Below are positions 50,801-63,286 of a stretch of DNA of 64,000 bases, one piece after another (within the stretch, counting starts at the first letter, position 1; every line of letters begins with the position of its first letter). The notes below the pieces were generated by a model. The model was not told where the DNA came from and searched no databases. It worked only from the letters and a program-made list of their open reading frames with translations. Position numbers and translations under genes: made by a program. Source of the stretch: Whalleya microplaca (taxonomy: Eukaryota; Ascomycota; Sordariomycetes; Xylariales; Xylariaceae); assembly GCA_022497155.1 (NCBI GenBank), contig MU385721.1, forward strand, positions 868,001 through 932,000. The letters are read 5' to 3'.

Positions 50801-53800
50801 CAAATACTGAGTGCTGCAAGGGACCATTTTGACAAGGCGGCCGATGCTGCCGAGGAACCTGCAAAAGACGGCTGTTGACAAGGACGAGGTACCGAGATTG
50901 CTTCTTGCTTTGGTGTAGCCGTCATCGGATAGCGTATCGGCATTAATCCTCCGTAGACCTGCAGTTTTGGGGGCTGCGGCGAGATACTCCTGAATGCAAG
51001 CCACAGTATGCATCCTAATTGAGTAAAAGCGACGAAGACCTACATATTCTGAACTTGTCATCGGCCTCTGTTGGATCATTGCTTGAGCTGGAAGGCTCCT
51101 GTGATTGGAGTACACCCCCTATTGTAGAAAATATGCCTGCATCTCGGCACTTGCCGACATCTGCAAGTGTCAGCTGCTCATCTACGGACTCTCTCAACGT
51201 GAGCGACAAGAAGGGGAGCCCCTGAGTGTGACTCCTGCGTCGTATCGACTTGGTTATGTCGGCGCAAATCAATCGGCTTCGAAAGTACCAGACTTGGAAA
51301 GTAGTCTGCCGATATATGGATGTGTCGCGAACATCTTTCGGATGCACCTAGGCCATCTCTAGCATTCGGTATAATATTGTTACCATAACGGTGGTAATAC
51401 CCCTTAGAGTTACGTGCATATATATCAGGTTTCGAATGGCACGGCTTTGCAGATTCTATGCAGCGGCCCGGAGATTCATCAATTTGCAACTGGTCCAGGT
51501 CTCAGCCCGACCTGAAAGTGGGTGAGGCCACAGGTTTCGAAGCCTGGATGATGCGCCTATGTTAAAATGTCTTAAGTTGAAGTGCGCCTGGCGTGACTAT
51601 CGCTTTACGCTTCCAGAAAACACACTGAAGGCTGCTTGCTAAGTCGCGGCGGAGGCGGTCATCGAAACAAACATTTATAAAGTAGAGATCGTTTGATGAT
51701 CTGACGAGGCGTTTATAAGACGGCGGGTAATGGCGGTAAGTGCGGAAGCTAACGCAGTCGACAGCCAAATATGTAACCTTAAGGGATTACCCATTATGCA
51801 GGTATGAACACTTGACAGACGATGGATGATCCCGAGGTCGGGCATGATCTGCCTGGAAGGGGTGACAGTGAGTTCATAGTCGACTGTACGCAGTACGTAT
51901 CTGAAGACAGAACATAATAGGCTAGTAAAGAATGACATAATGCAGTAAATAAGTTCGGACGGTACTGATACGAATTGCTTCATGTTCAAACGGTAACCTA
52001 ACCTTGGGGTCATCATGATGCCCCGATCGCCGGGATGTTTCCAATTCCACGATACCCACCCGTGCAGCTCATCTGCACGTCACCACCTCTTAGCCTATCA
52101 GAATGTTTATACATATTAAGCAGTTGAGACAGTGCCTATCGCCAACTTCACCTGGATTGGGATACCGACGGCAGGATCCTGCTCACAAGCTGACAGAAGA
52201 GCCAGAGGACTCCGTGTTCCGACGTGGCTAACATCTACTACATACATAGCATAATGTAGGACAGATTACTGTACATATCTAAAATACTAGGAATTCTACT
52301 AACTGGTGTAATGGAAGCGGTGAGGAAATTAATTGATAACCGTTCAATGAGCTGTTGGCCCACTAGGGCGCGTACCACACAGCCGGGTCAATCATAAGCT
52401 GACAGAGATACCTTCTTCGTACGGAAGGAATGAGTGTGCTCCAGGAAGGAATATGCGCCTCTGCGGCGTAGCTGCACCGAACTGTCGGAACTATCGGAGG
52501 AAAAGGAAAATACCTACATCGAACGAAGTAAGGAAGCTAGTGGCTGATCCCCAAGGTCGATGTGTCGTGCAGTTTGTACAGTGTGGTTTGACGGGGAAGC
52601 AAGGATGCTGCGTTCCAGTGCGTTGGGTATGCCAGAGCACAAATGGTCCCATATGGACGGCCCGAGGATCCAATTCGTTAGACTTTGCATATGGCTTGCC
52701 GCCTGATGAGATGACCAGATAGCAAACTGCAATCAATGGGCGACCGCCATTTCTTCCTCCTTAATTGATTTACACAGGTAAGGACTTACAGCCTTTACTG
52801 CCTCGAATGGAGCCTGCGGCCGTCGAGTTTGTCACGAATACGGCTGGCTGTCAGGCTGTTGAAGCTGTCTACAGAAGGGAATGATATTTTTTGTTCGTGA
52901 ATGCGTCGAACCGCCGATCCTGCCCGGCTCGGTCAATCCTCCCCGAAATCTGAGTGCGTGCAACGAAATGTCATGATGCGTTAACCCAGCGTCCAGCGTC
53001 CAGCGCAAGGCGGGTTACATAGCATTGCGGGGCTTGGCGCTGCAGATTTCTCAACGTCTGGTAGAGAGGGGGCATACGTCGGCGACAATAATACGCGAGT
53101 TGTATCATGATAGAACCAGCGGCCGCGGATGGTGTACATAGTATGCCATTATAGTAACCCTTCTCAGCAAGTCTTCCAGCGTTGTGAGCCAAGGCGTTGG
53201 GTGAGACCTGATTCGCGATAGCTGACATGTCGTGGTCGACAACGTGTCATCGCTAAAACGTTTTCCACCAGACAGTCGGGACACCCTTAGTGCCTTAGTG
53301 TTATTAGTAAGACAATGCAATGCAGCAGGCTCACTTAAGCCCACTGATGGGTGAGACATCGCACTCGTGGGAGACGTGCCTCTTAATTATTATTTCCCTT
53401 TCTGCCGGTTCTTCAACCCGCGTAGATCCCGGAGAGTCGTCGCCTCGTCACTAATAAAGTGGCAGCCCATCAAACGCTCTACCCCTCGAAATCTAAAGGG
53501 AGCTCGGACATGCTTCCCATTTGGTCGGTAAACGACCCAAAGAAGCGAGGGAAGGGGATGAACTTGTCGGGCCAGGGGTCCTTGACGACATATCCACTAG
53601 GGACACTATGCACTCAACCACTACCTATGCCACGGTAGAGGCCCCATAAAGGATTCGATAAATCCCCACGCCGAGGCGGCCATATTTGTATGGCTAAAGC
53701 GTGACGTTGCTGTACATACATAGTTGAAGAGTCCAATTGGGGCTTGAGTATATGTAGCAGGGGATGGAGGCATGGAAGACGGACAGGACGGGACATGCAG

Positions 53801-55723
53801 AGCTATGTCAATTGGGGCATGTGTGAGAGCATTTTGTACTTTGCATTTTGCATTCGCATGGTATGTGGTACTCGGTAAATAGTGTGAAGTCAGAGTCAAT
53901 GGTAGTCTGTAGATGATGATTTATATGGAGAAGAAATGGCTGAAGAAGAGAGCTGGTCCCGCAGTCCCCGTCCCATGCATCTGGATCCCAATAATATGGT
54001 CGGCGCGGAAGTGGTGGGTGGTGGATGGTACATACATGTAGCACGTATTGTGGGATGAATGTACATACATATATGTATGTATAGACATACTACTGCGTAC
54101 CTACGTAGGTACCTATATATACGTATTATTAGCAGATGGCGGGTGGGTGACAGCAGGTCCATCAAAATTCAAGAGATGATCTTCGGCTGGGAGTGCGGGG
54201 TGGCTGGGTGGACCAAACAAACAAACTTTGGCTGCTTGGGAAGTTTGGCTTGATTGAACTGCCTGACTCGAGAGTCTGATAATAAAGAGAAGGTAGGCGG
54301 GTCGTCATAGTCATGTCAGATCCTAAAAGGTTATTGCCGCTCTGGCACAAGCTCGGTTCGGTTCCCAGCCGGCAGGTAACGTGTCGCCACTGGAGGAATT
54401 GTGAAAAAGAATTGGAGTAACAAGTCCCAGGCAGTGATTTCTTGCAGAAGTTTGGGTAGCACAGCAGCAGGTTACAGTGGGTAAATCCCCTATATCATAC
54501 GTTGGGTGGTAGGTACCGACATGCTGGATGCATCTGAGGAAAAGTACTTAGCTTACAAAAGTTCCTAACGCCATTTAGCGAGCTATAACATAGTAGGTAT
54601 GTACATACATACATAGGTAGTATGGGCGTATTTAGTTAGGTACATGTATGGTTGGAGTACCTAGGACCCGACCCGCCAGCCCGCCCGACTTCCATTCTAT
54701 GTTAATGCACTGGATGTAACGTCCTGCACTGCGTATTATGTATGTTCCGTACAACCTAACTAACTCAAGTCGCCTCCCCCTCCCACGGTTTCGGTAGGTA
54801 CCTGTCAACGTACATATCCTCCTGTACATGTATGTATGTACCTAACAGAACAGCATCAATGTGGAGTCAGAATTGTGGAATCTGCCAAGACACGCCGATA
54901 TGGAACCCACCAGCCCACATGAACGGAGCAGAGACATTCTCAATTTGCATTTGCTGGGTCCTGCTTTGCAGCCCTTTTGCTGGGTTCCATCCAGTTTGTT
55001 TGCTACCTACCTAGGTAGTCTGTACATGTACGCAGTAATGTAGTTGCGAAGTGCACCGTATCGATTCCCACTCCCACACACCTGTCCATCCATACGAGCA
55101 GTCGAGCTAATAAACCTGGCGAACATGCATCTTCACCTGGGTGACCTAGCGTCGGAACGAACTACCTATAATCTGTAACCACTCTCTAGTCCCCGAATTC
55201 CCACCTTTTCTCTCGGTATCCTCTTCTTCTTTTCCTCCCTCCATTCTCTCTTGCCCGTGTAGTCGATCTTGAAGTCTTGAAGATAGCAGACTTCCGCCGT
55301 CAATGCTCACTTCGCCAGCCATGCCCGCCTAATATACTTTGCAACATCGCCACATCGCAGCGTCGCCATATTGACACATCGCCACATCGCCACACTGGGG
55401 CGATCACTGAGTGTGTAGTTGGTTGCGGCAGTCTTGCGTGGTTGTAGAAAGAGGAAAGCTCGACTTGCGCTTGGAACGTTGGACGATACGAGTCGGCTTC
55501 TCGCACATTTCGCCAGAAAAGCACCAATTGAATCACTTAACCTAACAATCGTCGACCAGAATTCTATCAGAAGGACAGGACCGGAATCCTGTTCAACTTT
55601 TTATGTCAATAGCATATCCTAAGGCGTTCTGAATTATACTTGAGGGTTTCGTATGTCATTAGACTAGCTGCCGGAGCCGCGTCAGAAACATAAAAAGCAT
55701 CTCAAGCCTTCGAGACAGAAATT
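47834..55723. other. Long gene-free region (7.9 kb)
   Basis: No supported gene. Short overlapping frames on both strands lack domains or codon-like conservation. It has several CATACATACATA/TACCTAGGTACC microsatellite-like tracts (54050-54125, 54595-54660, 54780-54840) and repeated ACATCGCC words at 55345-55395. It could be a degraded transposon or secondary-metabolism remnant, but nothing identifies it. Confidence 0.55.
54050..54125. repeat. Interrupted TACATA / TACGTAGGTA tract
   Basis: Low-complexity palindromic run (TACATACATATATGTATGTA followed by ACCTACGTAGGTACC), similar to many short tracts scattered through the spacers. Confidence 0.65.
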
Positions 55724-56853
55724 ATGAGTTCGCCTGCTGGTGTTGCTCCGTCGGCGCCTGCCGCCAAAGATGGGAAAGAGAGGAAAGGCGTGGGTAAGGT
55801 CCTGTATCGAGTAAGGGCAGTATTCAGGAAGGGCGGGTCTTCTAAGAAGAAGGCTGCTGCGCCTGGTACCGCGTTGATCAGGTAAATTCGAGCACCTTTC
55901 TGCATAGATACAAATAACATCGTTAACATGTACCAAGCGAGCCTGTTGCTGCTGAAGCTGCCGCGCCTGCTGATGTAGCGCCGCCAAAGAAGACGCCCCA
56001 ATATGAGGGCGCAACCACAATTCCCAGAATACAGATTCATGAGGAACGTGCGAAAAAACTCGGCGCCAGATTTGGCTTGGAGATTAAGCCGAGTGAATGG
56101 CATACCACCGAGGGAGAGGTGCTCCGTGTTGAGAAGTCTGTTCGTATGCGGATTCATCGCGAGTGTCACCGCTGTCATTCGGGATTTGGGGCAGGCAACC
56201 AGTGTCCGAATTGCCAGCATACCCGATGCAAAAACTGTACCCGATACCCCGTCAAGCGCAATGAAGCAGAGCAGCAGGCCAACCGGGAACGAAGAGAGGT
56301 CATCCTTAGGAAGAACAAAGAAATGGCCCCTATAATCCCGAGCTACGACTACTCTGAGAAGATAATCTTGAAGCGGCCTAGTAAGACGGGTGGGCAGGAT
56401 CTTGTCTTCAAGGGGAAGCCCCGTATGCGCGTTAGAAGGAATTGCCACGAGTGTGGCAGCCTCATCACCGCAAACACTAAACAGACAAGAACGTGTGACA
56501 ACTGTGGCCACAAGCGATGTGCCGATTGTCCAAGAAACCCGTCAGTACCCTCCCATAGCTGGGAACTTCGAACTCTATCTAATTGTTCATATAGGGATGC
56601 TAAGAAGAAATATCCGTACGGATATCCTAATGATGAGCCTGGACGGAACTTCAAAGGTGTTTACGCCTGTCACGAGTGCAAAAAGAAGTACCCAGCAAAT
56701 GCGGAGGAAGGGACCGAGTGTCAGAACTGCTCACATAAGAAGTGTTCAAGCTGCCCGCGCGTCAAACCAAGAAAGGTTGAGCCCGAACCCGATCCCGAGC
56801 TCCTTGAAGCATTACGCCTTCGCTTAGAAGGCCTAAAGACAACCGATATTTAA
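55724..56853 (+). CDS. Protein with three cysteine-cluster (zinc-ribbon-like) repeats
   Basis: Function unknown. Exon 55724-55881, intron 55882-55937, exon 55938-56540, intron 56541-56594 (GTCAGT...TATAG), exon 56595-56853; 339 residues. The N-terminal ~85 residues are Ala/Pro/Lys-rich. Then three copies of one motif: CHRC-x(9)-CPNCQHTRCKNC, CHEC-x(12)-CDNCGHKRCADC and CHEC-x(11)-CQNCSHKKCSSC. In each, CxxC, a spacer, CxxC-x(3)-CxxC, followed by Pro/Arg. Six cysteines per unit plus a fixed His in two CHEC and all xHxxC positions could bind one or two zincs. Segments between the copies carry KPRMRVRRNC-type repeats, so the whole module (basic strand plus cluster) is duplicated. Domain of DNA, RNA or protein binding cannot be told. 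The intron 1 acceptor is CCAAG. Confidence 0.85.
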
Positions 56854-59800
56854 CATTTCTAGCTACAATCTCTCACCCGGCGAAGTCATCACGAACATTT
56901 TAAACGACTCCGAAGTGAGCAGCTCAACGACAACTATATTTAAATTTCTTTTTACCACAAGCCAGCATAGCGTTGCAAAGTTGATTTTAGACTATTCGAT
57001 CACACACCTACTCGGAACCAGCAAACCACTGTATATAGCAATTATTTGACGAGTATATTTACCTGAACGAATCACGATACGAGGCGCATTATACCACATT
57101 AGCAGCATTGCCAATTTATATTCTCGCAGTCCCTTAGATACCTTTATCACCTTGGACACGGGTTGGACGAAGTCACTCCCAGATTATGGCCTATGGCTTG
57201 GAGGCATGAAAAATGATGTTGTTACTTGCGAATTGAGATGGGAGGCGCAGGGTCTCCGGGGTGCTAACCCATGGTTGGCAACCTCAATTAAATTAACAAG
57301 CAAATAGACGTGTCATATTAGTACCATTACACTCAATAGCATGTAAATCGTCAAGTCCTATTAGTTGTTTCCATTGTGTCTTGCACAGGACTGACCCAGG
57401 ATAGAAGTGCTTGATTTGGCACAGGGATCCCTCGGGTGATATGTACAGCAGCTTTTGTGCTGGCAATTTTAAGCCGGCCTGCTGATCCTCCAGCTACCCC
57501 CCTTTCCGCCCCGCATGTGCATCTCAAGCTACCCGAGCATTCCTCATCCCCCTACAAGCTACTTGGACCACATTGATCATGGTCACACCGCATGCTTTCT
57601 GGATCACTCGCATGATAATCCAAACTTGATGTATTTTTCCGCAGTGTGAGCTTCTATGAACACCATGACGTGTTATTAATAATAAAGCTTATTATCCTTC
57701 AAGGTTACGTTCGGTTGAACCGCGTGAAGTAAATCAAACAGGCAGGACAGGTACATTTTACCCCTGATGAACAGGATGCTTTACGAATGACGGCCGGGGC
57801 CGTCGACGTACTATAGCCAACCATCGAAGCCCTCCAGCGGTAGTCAGTCCAACACCGCGGTCAGTTCACTACTGTATACCCATTGGGCAGGTGTCAGGCT
57901 TTTAAGCTGCTTGTGGCGCTGACTTGAGCGCCAGCGAAGCGCCAGTAATCGAGAGAGCTCGGCTTTCGTCCACTTGCTCCGAAAGCAAATCAAGCCCGCC
58001 TCGCCGGAATGTGCCGCAATCGCCGAGATGGCCTCGGCGACTCGGGAACAATTAGCTTGTATTAGCTTGTGGCGGCTTCCAGGCTCCCGGTTCGAGAGCC
58101 CGTGGGCTAACAGGTTGCAGCCACGAGATCATAATAAGCAACGTTTGGGCATGTTGGTGTTCGATCCAACTGCTTGGAGCTGTGGCTTTTTTTCTCTTCT
58201 TTTCAGCCTCCACGACTCCCAAATCTTTGTCCCCCACAGAATGCGCTTGGGATTGTACTGTGTTGTACATACAGTACGCAGTCAGCTTATGCACATACAT
58301 ACGTACGCAGAAATACACGGCCTCCATGAGCATTAGCTCATTTCGCCGGTTTTAGGGAGCCGGATACGCGCTGTCGCATTCACTGAAGCGATTGGAACGC
58401 TTGCGCGGATCGTACAGGCCCCATTGTTTGCCGCGATAGGCCTTGAATTGAATAATGCCTCGCCTCTCGCTTGTTTGCCCAACGTTGCACTCGCTTTGCA
58501 AGAATGAGCTGTTTTAAAAGTTTTAGTCATTCCTGACGAGAGCGCGCGCAGGGGGGTGAGAGGGGATTCGTAGGCGAATTTGGCAAAGTGTCCCAGGAAT
58601 AGCACCACTCTCCCCCTCACTGACCCCCTTGAACGATCCTGGTTTGGACGAACGGAATCAGACCGCCAGCGGAGAATTTGGGCAAACAATCAGACCGGGT
58701 TACTTCATTCGTGGAGCCGGCACCCCAAAAAGGGGTTACACGATGCTGATCCTGCTACCGAATATCGCAGGGTGGCCAGCCGCCAGCCGCGATGACAACA
58801 CAGTCCTTGGACCCGACGGTTTGGGTCGTCTAGCCCGATCTGGCACATAGCCGAACAGAACCCCTCAAAATGTTAAAAATAAAATAAAAACCCGATTTCC
58901 CTTTCATGATCCGATTCAGCTTGCCCTGGTCTCTTTATAATGATTTACCTACCGCAGTTAGGCACGTATGACGAGGTATCATCATGAGTTTACGGAAAGT
59001 ATACTTGACATGTATGTATGGGGGGGTTTATTGTTCCTCCTAGGCGAGAGGAGTAGACTTCACCCGCACCACCGATGTCTCTGCGCGCTTATATTTTCTT
59101 ACCTACCGTTAGGAACTGCCGTGGTAACACGATGGGCATATGCTGTCAGATGGTTGTCCTACGTTCGGTATATGTACGTAAGCAACTAGAGGTAGTTGGG
59201 CTGTTAATTACCGGTGCTGTATGCGTCGACGTCATCCATCATTATTATCCCAGAAATAATACCCAATATCCTCACTCGCTGCATCCACTGGATAAACTAG
59301 ATCGTACTTACTGACACCCTAGTCTGCTCCTGATGTCGTGGACGTAGCTTGCGTATCGTGACTACAAGACAGAAGTATGAGTTGTTTATGCAGTGTTGTA
59401 CATTAGCTAGATAATGCACGGGTACGGAAATTATACTTCTAGACCAAGATACTGATACCTAACACTCGCCGCAAGCCTGAACACCAGTTGAACTCCTCTC
59501 ATCTCCCAGTCTTCCCCCTTGCCTCGTCCGGGGAAAACTGTGTAACTAACAACGCCCGTCTACTCTCCATACGACAAATCTAGCCTAAATAGACGAGATG
59601 CAATATTAATTTAGGCACGGCGGGATATAGCCCTGCTCCCGACTAATGGCAAGTCGGAAGTAGGCTCCCTCCAAGATTATATATGTAGATACTCAGCCGG
59701 ATGCACTGTAAATATGCACATACGTAGGTAGCTTTATGATACCACACCAAAAGGAATCCCGAACCCCCAGCCCGGTATCTTCCCTGCCCACGTGTCATCG

Positions 59801-61406
59801 AGGAGCCCGCTGGAGCGGTTCGGCCGATGGAACAGGGGGGACTAGTCCGGCCCCGCAGGTCGGCGTGGTCATCTGAGCCTTGTGTGACGTACTCGGGCTG
59901 GGGATAGGTCTATGCAGTAGCCTAGGAATAGTAACCCTGATGGTTCGTCTATTCCATGATAGGGCTGGGGGCTGCTTATCCTCACTGCTGTCTTATGCGG
60001 GAGTGCCTAACAAGCCCAGCAGCCCAGCAGCCCAGCATCGATATTTTGACAGTCTATATTGATACGTACGTAGGAACACAAGCCAGCAAGGTGCAGATCA
60101 AACTCTTCGTCCGTGGCCCCGTTATTCCCGGGTAAGCGCGTATGGCATATCTGGGACAGTTCTGTATGTACCTGGGGTGGAAAGCCCCCTAACGCAGCAT
60201 GCGCTTACTGTCTTCCATACTTTCGGAAAAAGCATACATATATGAACGCAGTATCCACGGGCCGAGAGACCAGGATTCAGATCCAGCGTAAGACGGCCCG
60301 GGAGAGAGAGGCGTTCGAAAGACATGTATGTATGCGCCATCAGCCTTAAACCTATTTGTACGGCATTCATACATCCGAGACATACGCTGAGACAGGTGTC
60401 TCTTAAGTATGCTGTCTATTTCCCTCGTGCATGGAATTTTCCTTCGTAGCGGCGCGCGTGTCTCGACGCAGTAGAGACACGGCTTGCTCATTACCGCGGT
60501 AGTAGGGAAGTCTAGGCCGTTCATCGATCCATGCTTACTTCGGAACCAGGTGGTCGGGTCTCCGGCGTGGGGGCCGAGAGACGGGAGTTGCATTTCTTGT
60601 TCCTCTCTGATGAAGGCCGTGCGTACACATCCTTGTACGTAGGTATGTATGTAGGTACTATGTACATATATATCTCAGGTGTCTTGTCATGTAAGGGGTT
60701 CGCTAGTATCTTGCACCCGGGCGTTCTTCGCTCTGATCTATGGGGAGACGTTCGCGAATTATATTAAGCGCCATTGACAATTGGATAAAACCAGTTCCGT
60801 ACATACATAGATTAGTTGAGTTCTGGGGACTCGTTATATTACTCGTGATTCTGCGTCTTATAGTCAAAACCGATAAAGCGGTCGAGCAGGGGAAGTAGTG
60901 ATATAGAAGCCCAGGATGATCCAGATTCCGAATGGGGTTTAATAGCCTCGGTCATTCTCGCGCTATCAGGATCCCGTAGTTAAAGAATGCTAGTTATTCA
61001 TTCGGCTCACTCTCATGGGAAACCAGTACTCAGAAAATCGTTCACTGCTTGTACGGACAGTGTCTGGCAAGTACTGTGCTGGGTCTTGGAACTGATCTAA
61101 AATCAATATCAAGTCAGGAGAACCGCATAGTTCTTAACTTCTCTAAAGCTAATTTACATGTACAAGACGATGCTCAGTATATTTGCCTTTTAGTTCTCAT
61201 TAACTCCTTACTCCTATTGCGGTCATATTCGACTCAAATTGCAATATCAGAGGAAGCATCATCAAAAGGCCTGGTAACAGTTCCTCCACCACTCCCGGTC
61301 TCTTATGTAAGCCGCCCCTTCCATTAGAGTCGCTCGATGGCAGATGCAGGGAGCATGGCAGGGAAGACACCTCATCCTCATAACATCCGGGAGATGTAAC
61401 GGGTCT
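56854..61406. other. Gene-free region (4.6 kb)
   Basis: No supported gene. A more GC-rich segment around 57.8-58.8 kb with a 118-codon frame on the minus strand (58689-58333) has no recognisable domain. The rest is AT-rich with scattered TAGGTACATA words. Confidence 0.5.
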
Positions 61407-63286
61407 TTAAACCTCGACAACACCTGGCCCTACCGGAAGGATAAAATTAGGACCAACAGCTCCCAAGACTGTGACGGCTCGCGACTTCTTCCTTCCAATG
61501 TATGGTCCTCTAGAATCAAAACGATTGTTTAGAGAAGCCTGAATGCCTGGGATGTGGCCTGCTTGCAGCATCTTATCCCAAGCGTCATGCAGTATCGGAC
61601 CCAACTTCTTTGATTCGTAGAACCTTCCTCGTATAGAAGCCTCTCCCCTCTTGACATTACTCGATACTAGAACCCAGTCGAAATGTGTTCCGTGGCTTCT
61701 TTTGACCTCGTCGCGGAAGGCTTTCTCTCGGCGCATTGCTAAAGGCAGTTGGTCTTGATTTGGCACATGATTAGGTGAAGCGGTCTCCTCTAAGCGCCAG
61801 ATGTCGCCTTGGAAGAAGAGTCTCTCTCCGTCACTGCTCGTCTCGATAAATATTTCCTTCAAGGCCATCACAATGGGAAGCTGTTTATTCCAAGAAGGAT
61901 TTTCTTCTTGTGGTTCAAGCCGGATCCTGACTGCTTCATAAATTCCCACCTTCTCGGCACCCAAAAACACACCTCCAAAATTTTGTCGGCCGGAGGCATC
62001 CTGGAGGTTGGAAGCAGGGTTAAACAAGGAGTAAGAGTGATCTATACGGGACGCCGCTATCTTTGAAGCTTCAAGGCCGAGAACCTCTCGTTTGTGCTGG
62101 TCTTCGCCCGCAAGTTGAGCCTGGACATTTTGCCAGTCGATGGATTCCATTGGTTGATCACCTAGATGCTGGAGAGTCGGATTTACAGCAGGAACACTGA
62201 ATGCTAAGAATGGCCGCATGTCAGGATCGGGCTTGACTACATTTGAAGTAGGCAGGTATGGGTGAGCAAGAGGGTTGATGAGGTTTTTCGGGGGAGTAGA
62301 TGTGGCCGGATCTGCAGCAACGACTTTGAGAACGATTCCAATGCGCCAGGTGTTACTGTTTTTATACCACACGACTTCACCCACTTTGAAGAGCACAGTC
62401 TCGTCATTCTGAGGCGGCAAGGTGCTCGTTGCAGGAACCGGAGCCGGGGCTATTAGAGTCGATGCAACTGGCGAAGGTTGCGCCCTGTTAGGAACCTCAG
62501 GGGGAGGTACAGGTGTAACCTTCCTTATAGTAGGACTACTAGTAGACTTCGTTTTAGTTGCAGATGCAGCAGTAGGTCCTACTTTCTTTGCCACAGTCCT
62601 GCTGATAATTGCTGAGGCAGGAGGAGAACTAGTGTGTGCAGCTGAAGGGCCAGCTGAAGGAGGTACATTTTCCGCCAGAGTGGCTGTTCCCAGTCTCTGT
62701 GCAGATTCTGGAGGTAGATATGCAGCACGGCAAAGATTGCAAGAACATTGTTTCTTGTCATTAGTGCCAGTTAATAGCCAGAGAAGGTGAGGAAAGAAGT
62801 CAGCTGGAGTTCTGAAACATCTTGGAGCTGGCTTCTTCCCCCCTTTGGCGGCTTCCTTGGCCTCTCCGGCACTCTTGGGATACCCGTACAAGTATACATC
62901 CTGGCGGGTTGCTGAAGAAGCGCTGGTGAACATAAGGCATAGGCGAAGATTGGATTAACTTACTATTATTACTTCGGGCGCCAACGCGGAGATGATAATG
63001 CTCTGGCAGTGCCACCAAGTCGAAAGAGAGGTCTGAAGGAGATTAGCATGGTTCGTTATCCAGGAGCAAACCACTAACCTGTGCCGGGGTAGAACTGGTT
63101 TCGCAGCATCTCGCCAAGCCTGCTTCTCCAATACGCCTCAGCCTCCAAGCCAACGCGTTTTAGATCATCAGGAAAGTCAGATTCATCGAATTTCTGGCCA
63201 TCGGTGTTTGTAACCATAAATTCGCGCTTCTGCTGGTCATTCTCGTTGCCCACTGATGTGGCCCTTGCCGTTTTTCGACTCGCCAT
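61407..63286 (-). CDS. Clr2-like transcription-silencing protein
   Basis: Homologue of fission-yeast Clr2, a structural subunit of the SHREC complex that deacetylates histones and remodels nucleosomes in heterochromatin. Exons 63286-63079, 63032-62964, 62911-61407; joined product 593 residues. N-terminal part about 1-150 has FDESDFPDDLKRVGLEAEAYWRSRLGEM and then DVYLYGYPKSAGEAKEA...FPHLLWLLTGTNDKKQCSCNLC, the conserved Clr2 N-domain with its CxCxxC cluster. A Pro/Ser-rich linker covers about 165-275. The C-terminal Clr2 domain from about 280 has VLFKVGEVVWYKNSNTWRIGIV (BAH-like entry) and blocks down to the end. Start MASRKTARATS at 63286. Fungi outside fission yeast keep this factor with H3K9 methylation machinery. 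Confidence 0.88.

Noticed and set aside
50695..51347. Overlapping frames on the minus strand resembling a broken gene
   Set aside because: No motif of any family could be followed through the frame changes.
58060..58160. GGTTCGAGAGCCC and GTTCGATCC words resembling tRNA T-loops
   Set aside because: No acceptor, D or anticodon stems could be built around either.
58333..58689. 118-codon minus-strand frame in a GC-richer patch
   Set aside because: Arg/Ser/Ala composition fits a chance open frame; no domain, signal peptide or splice partner.
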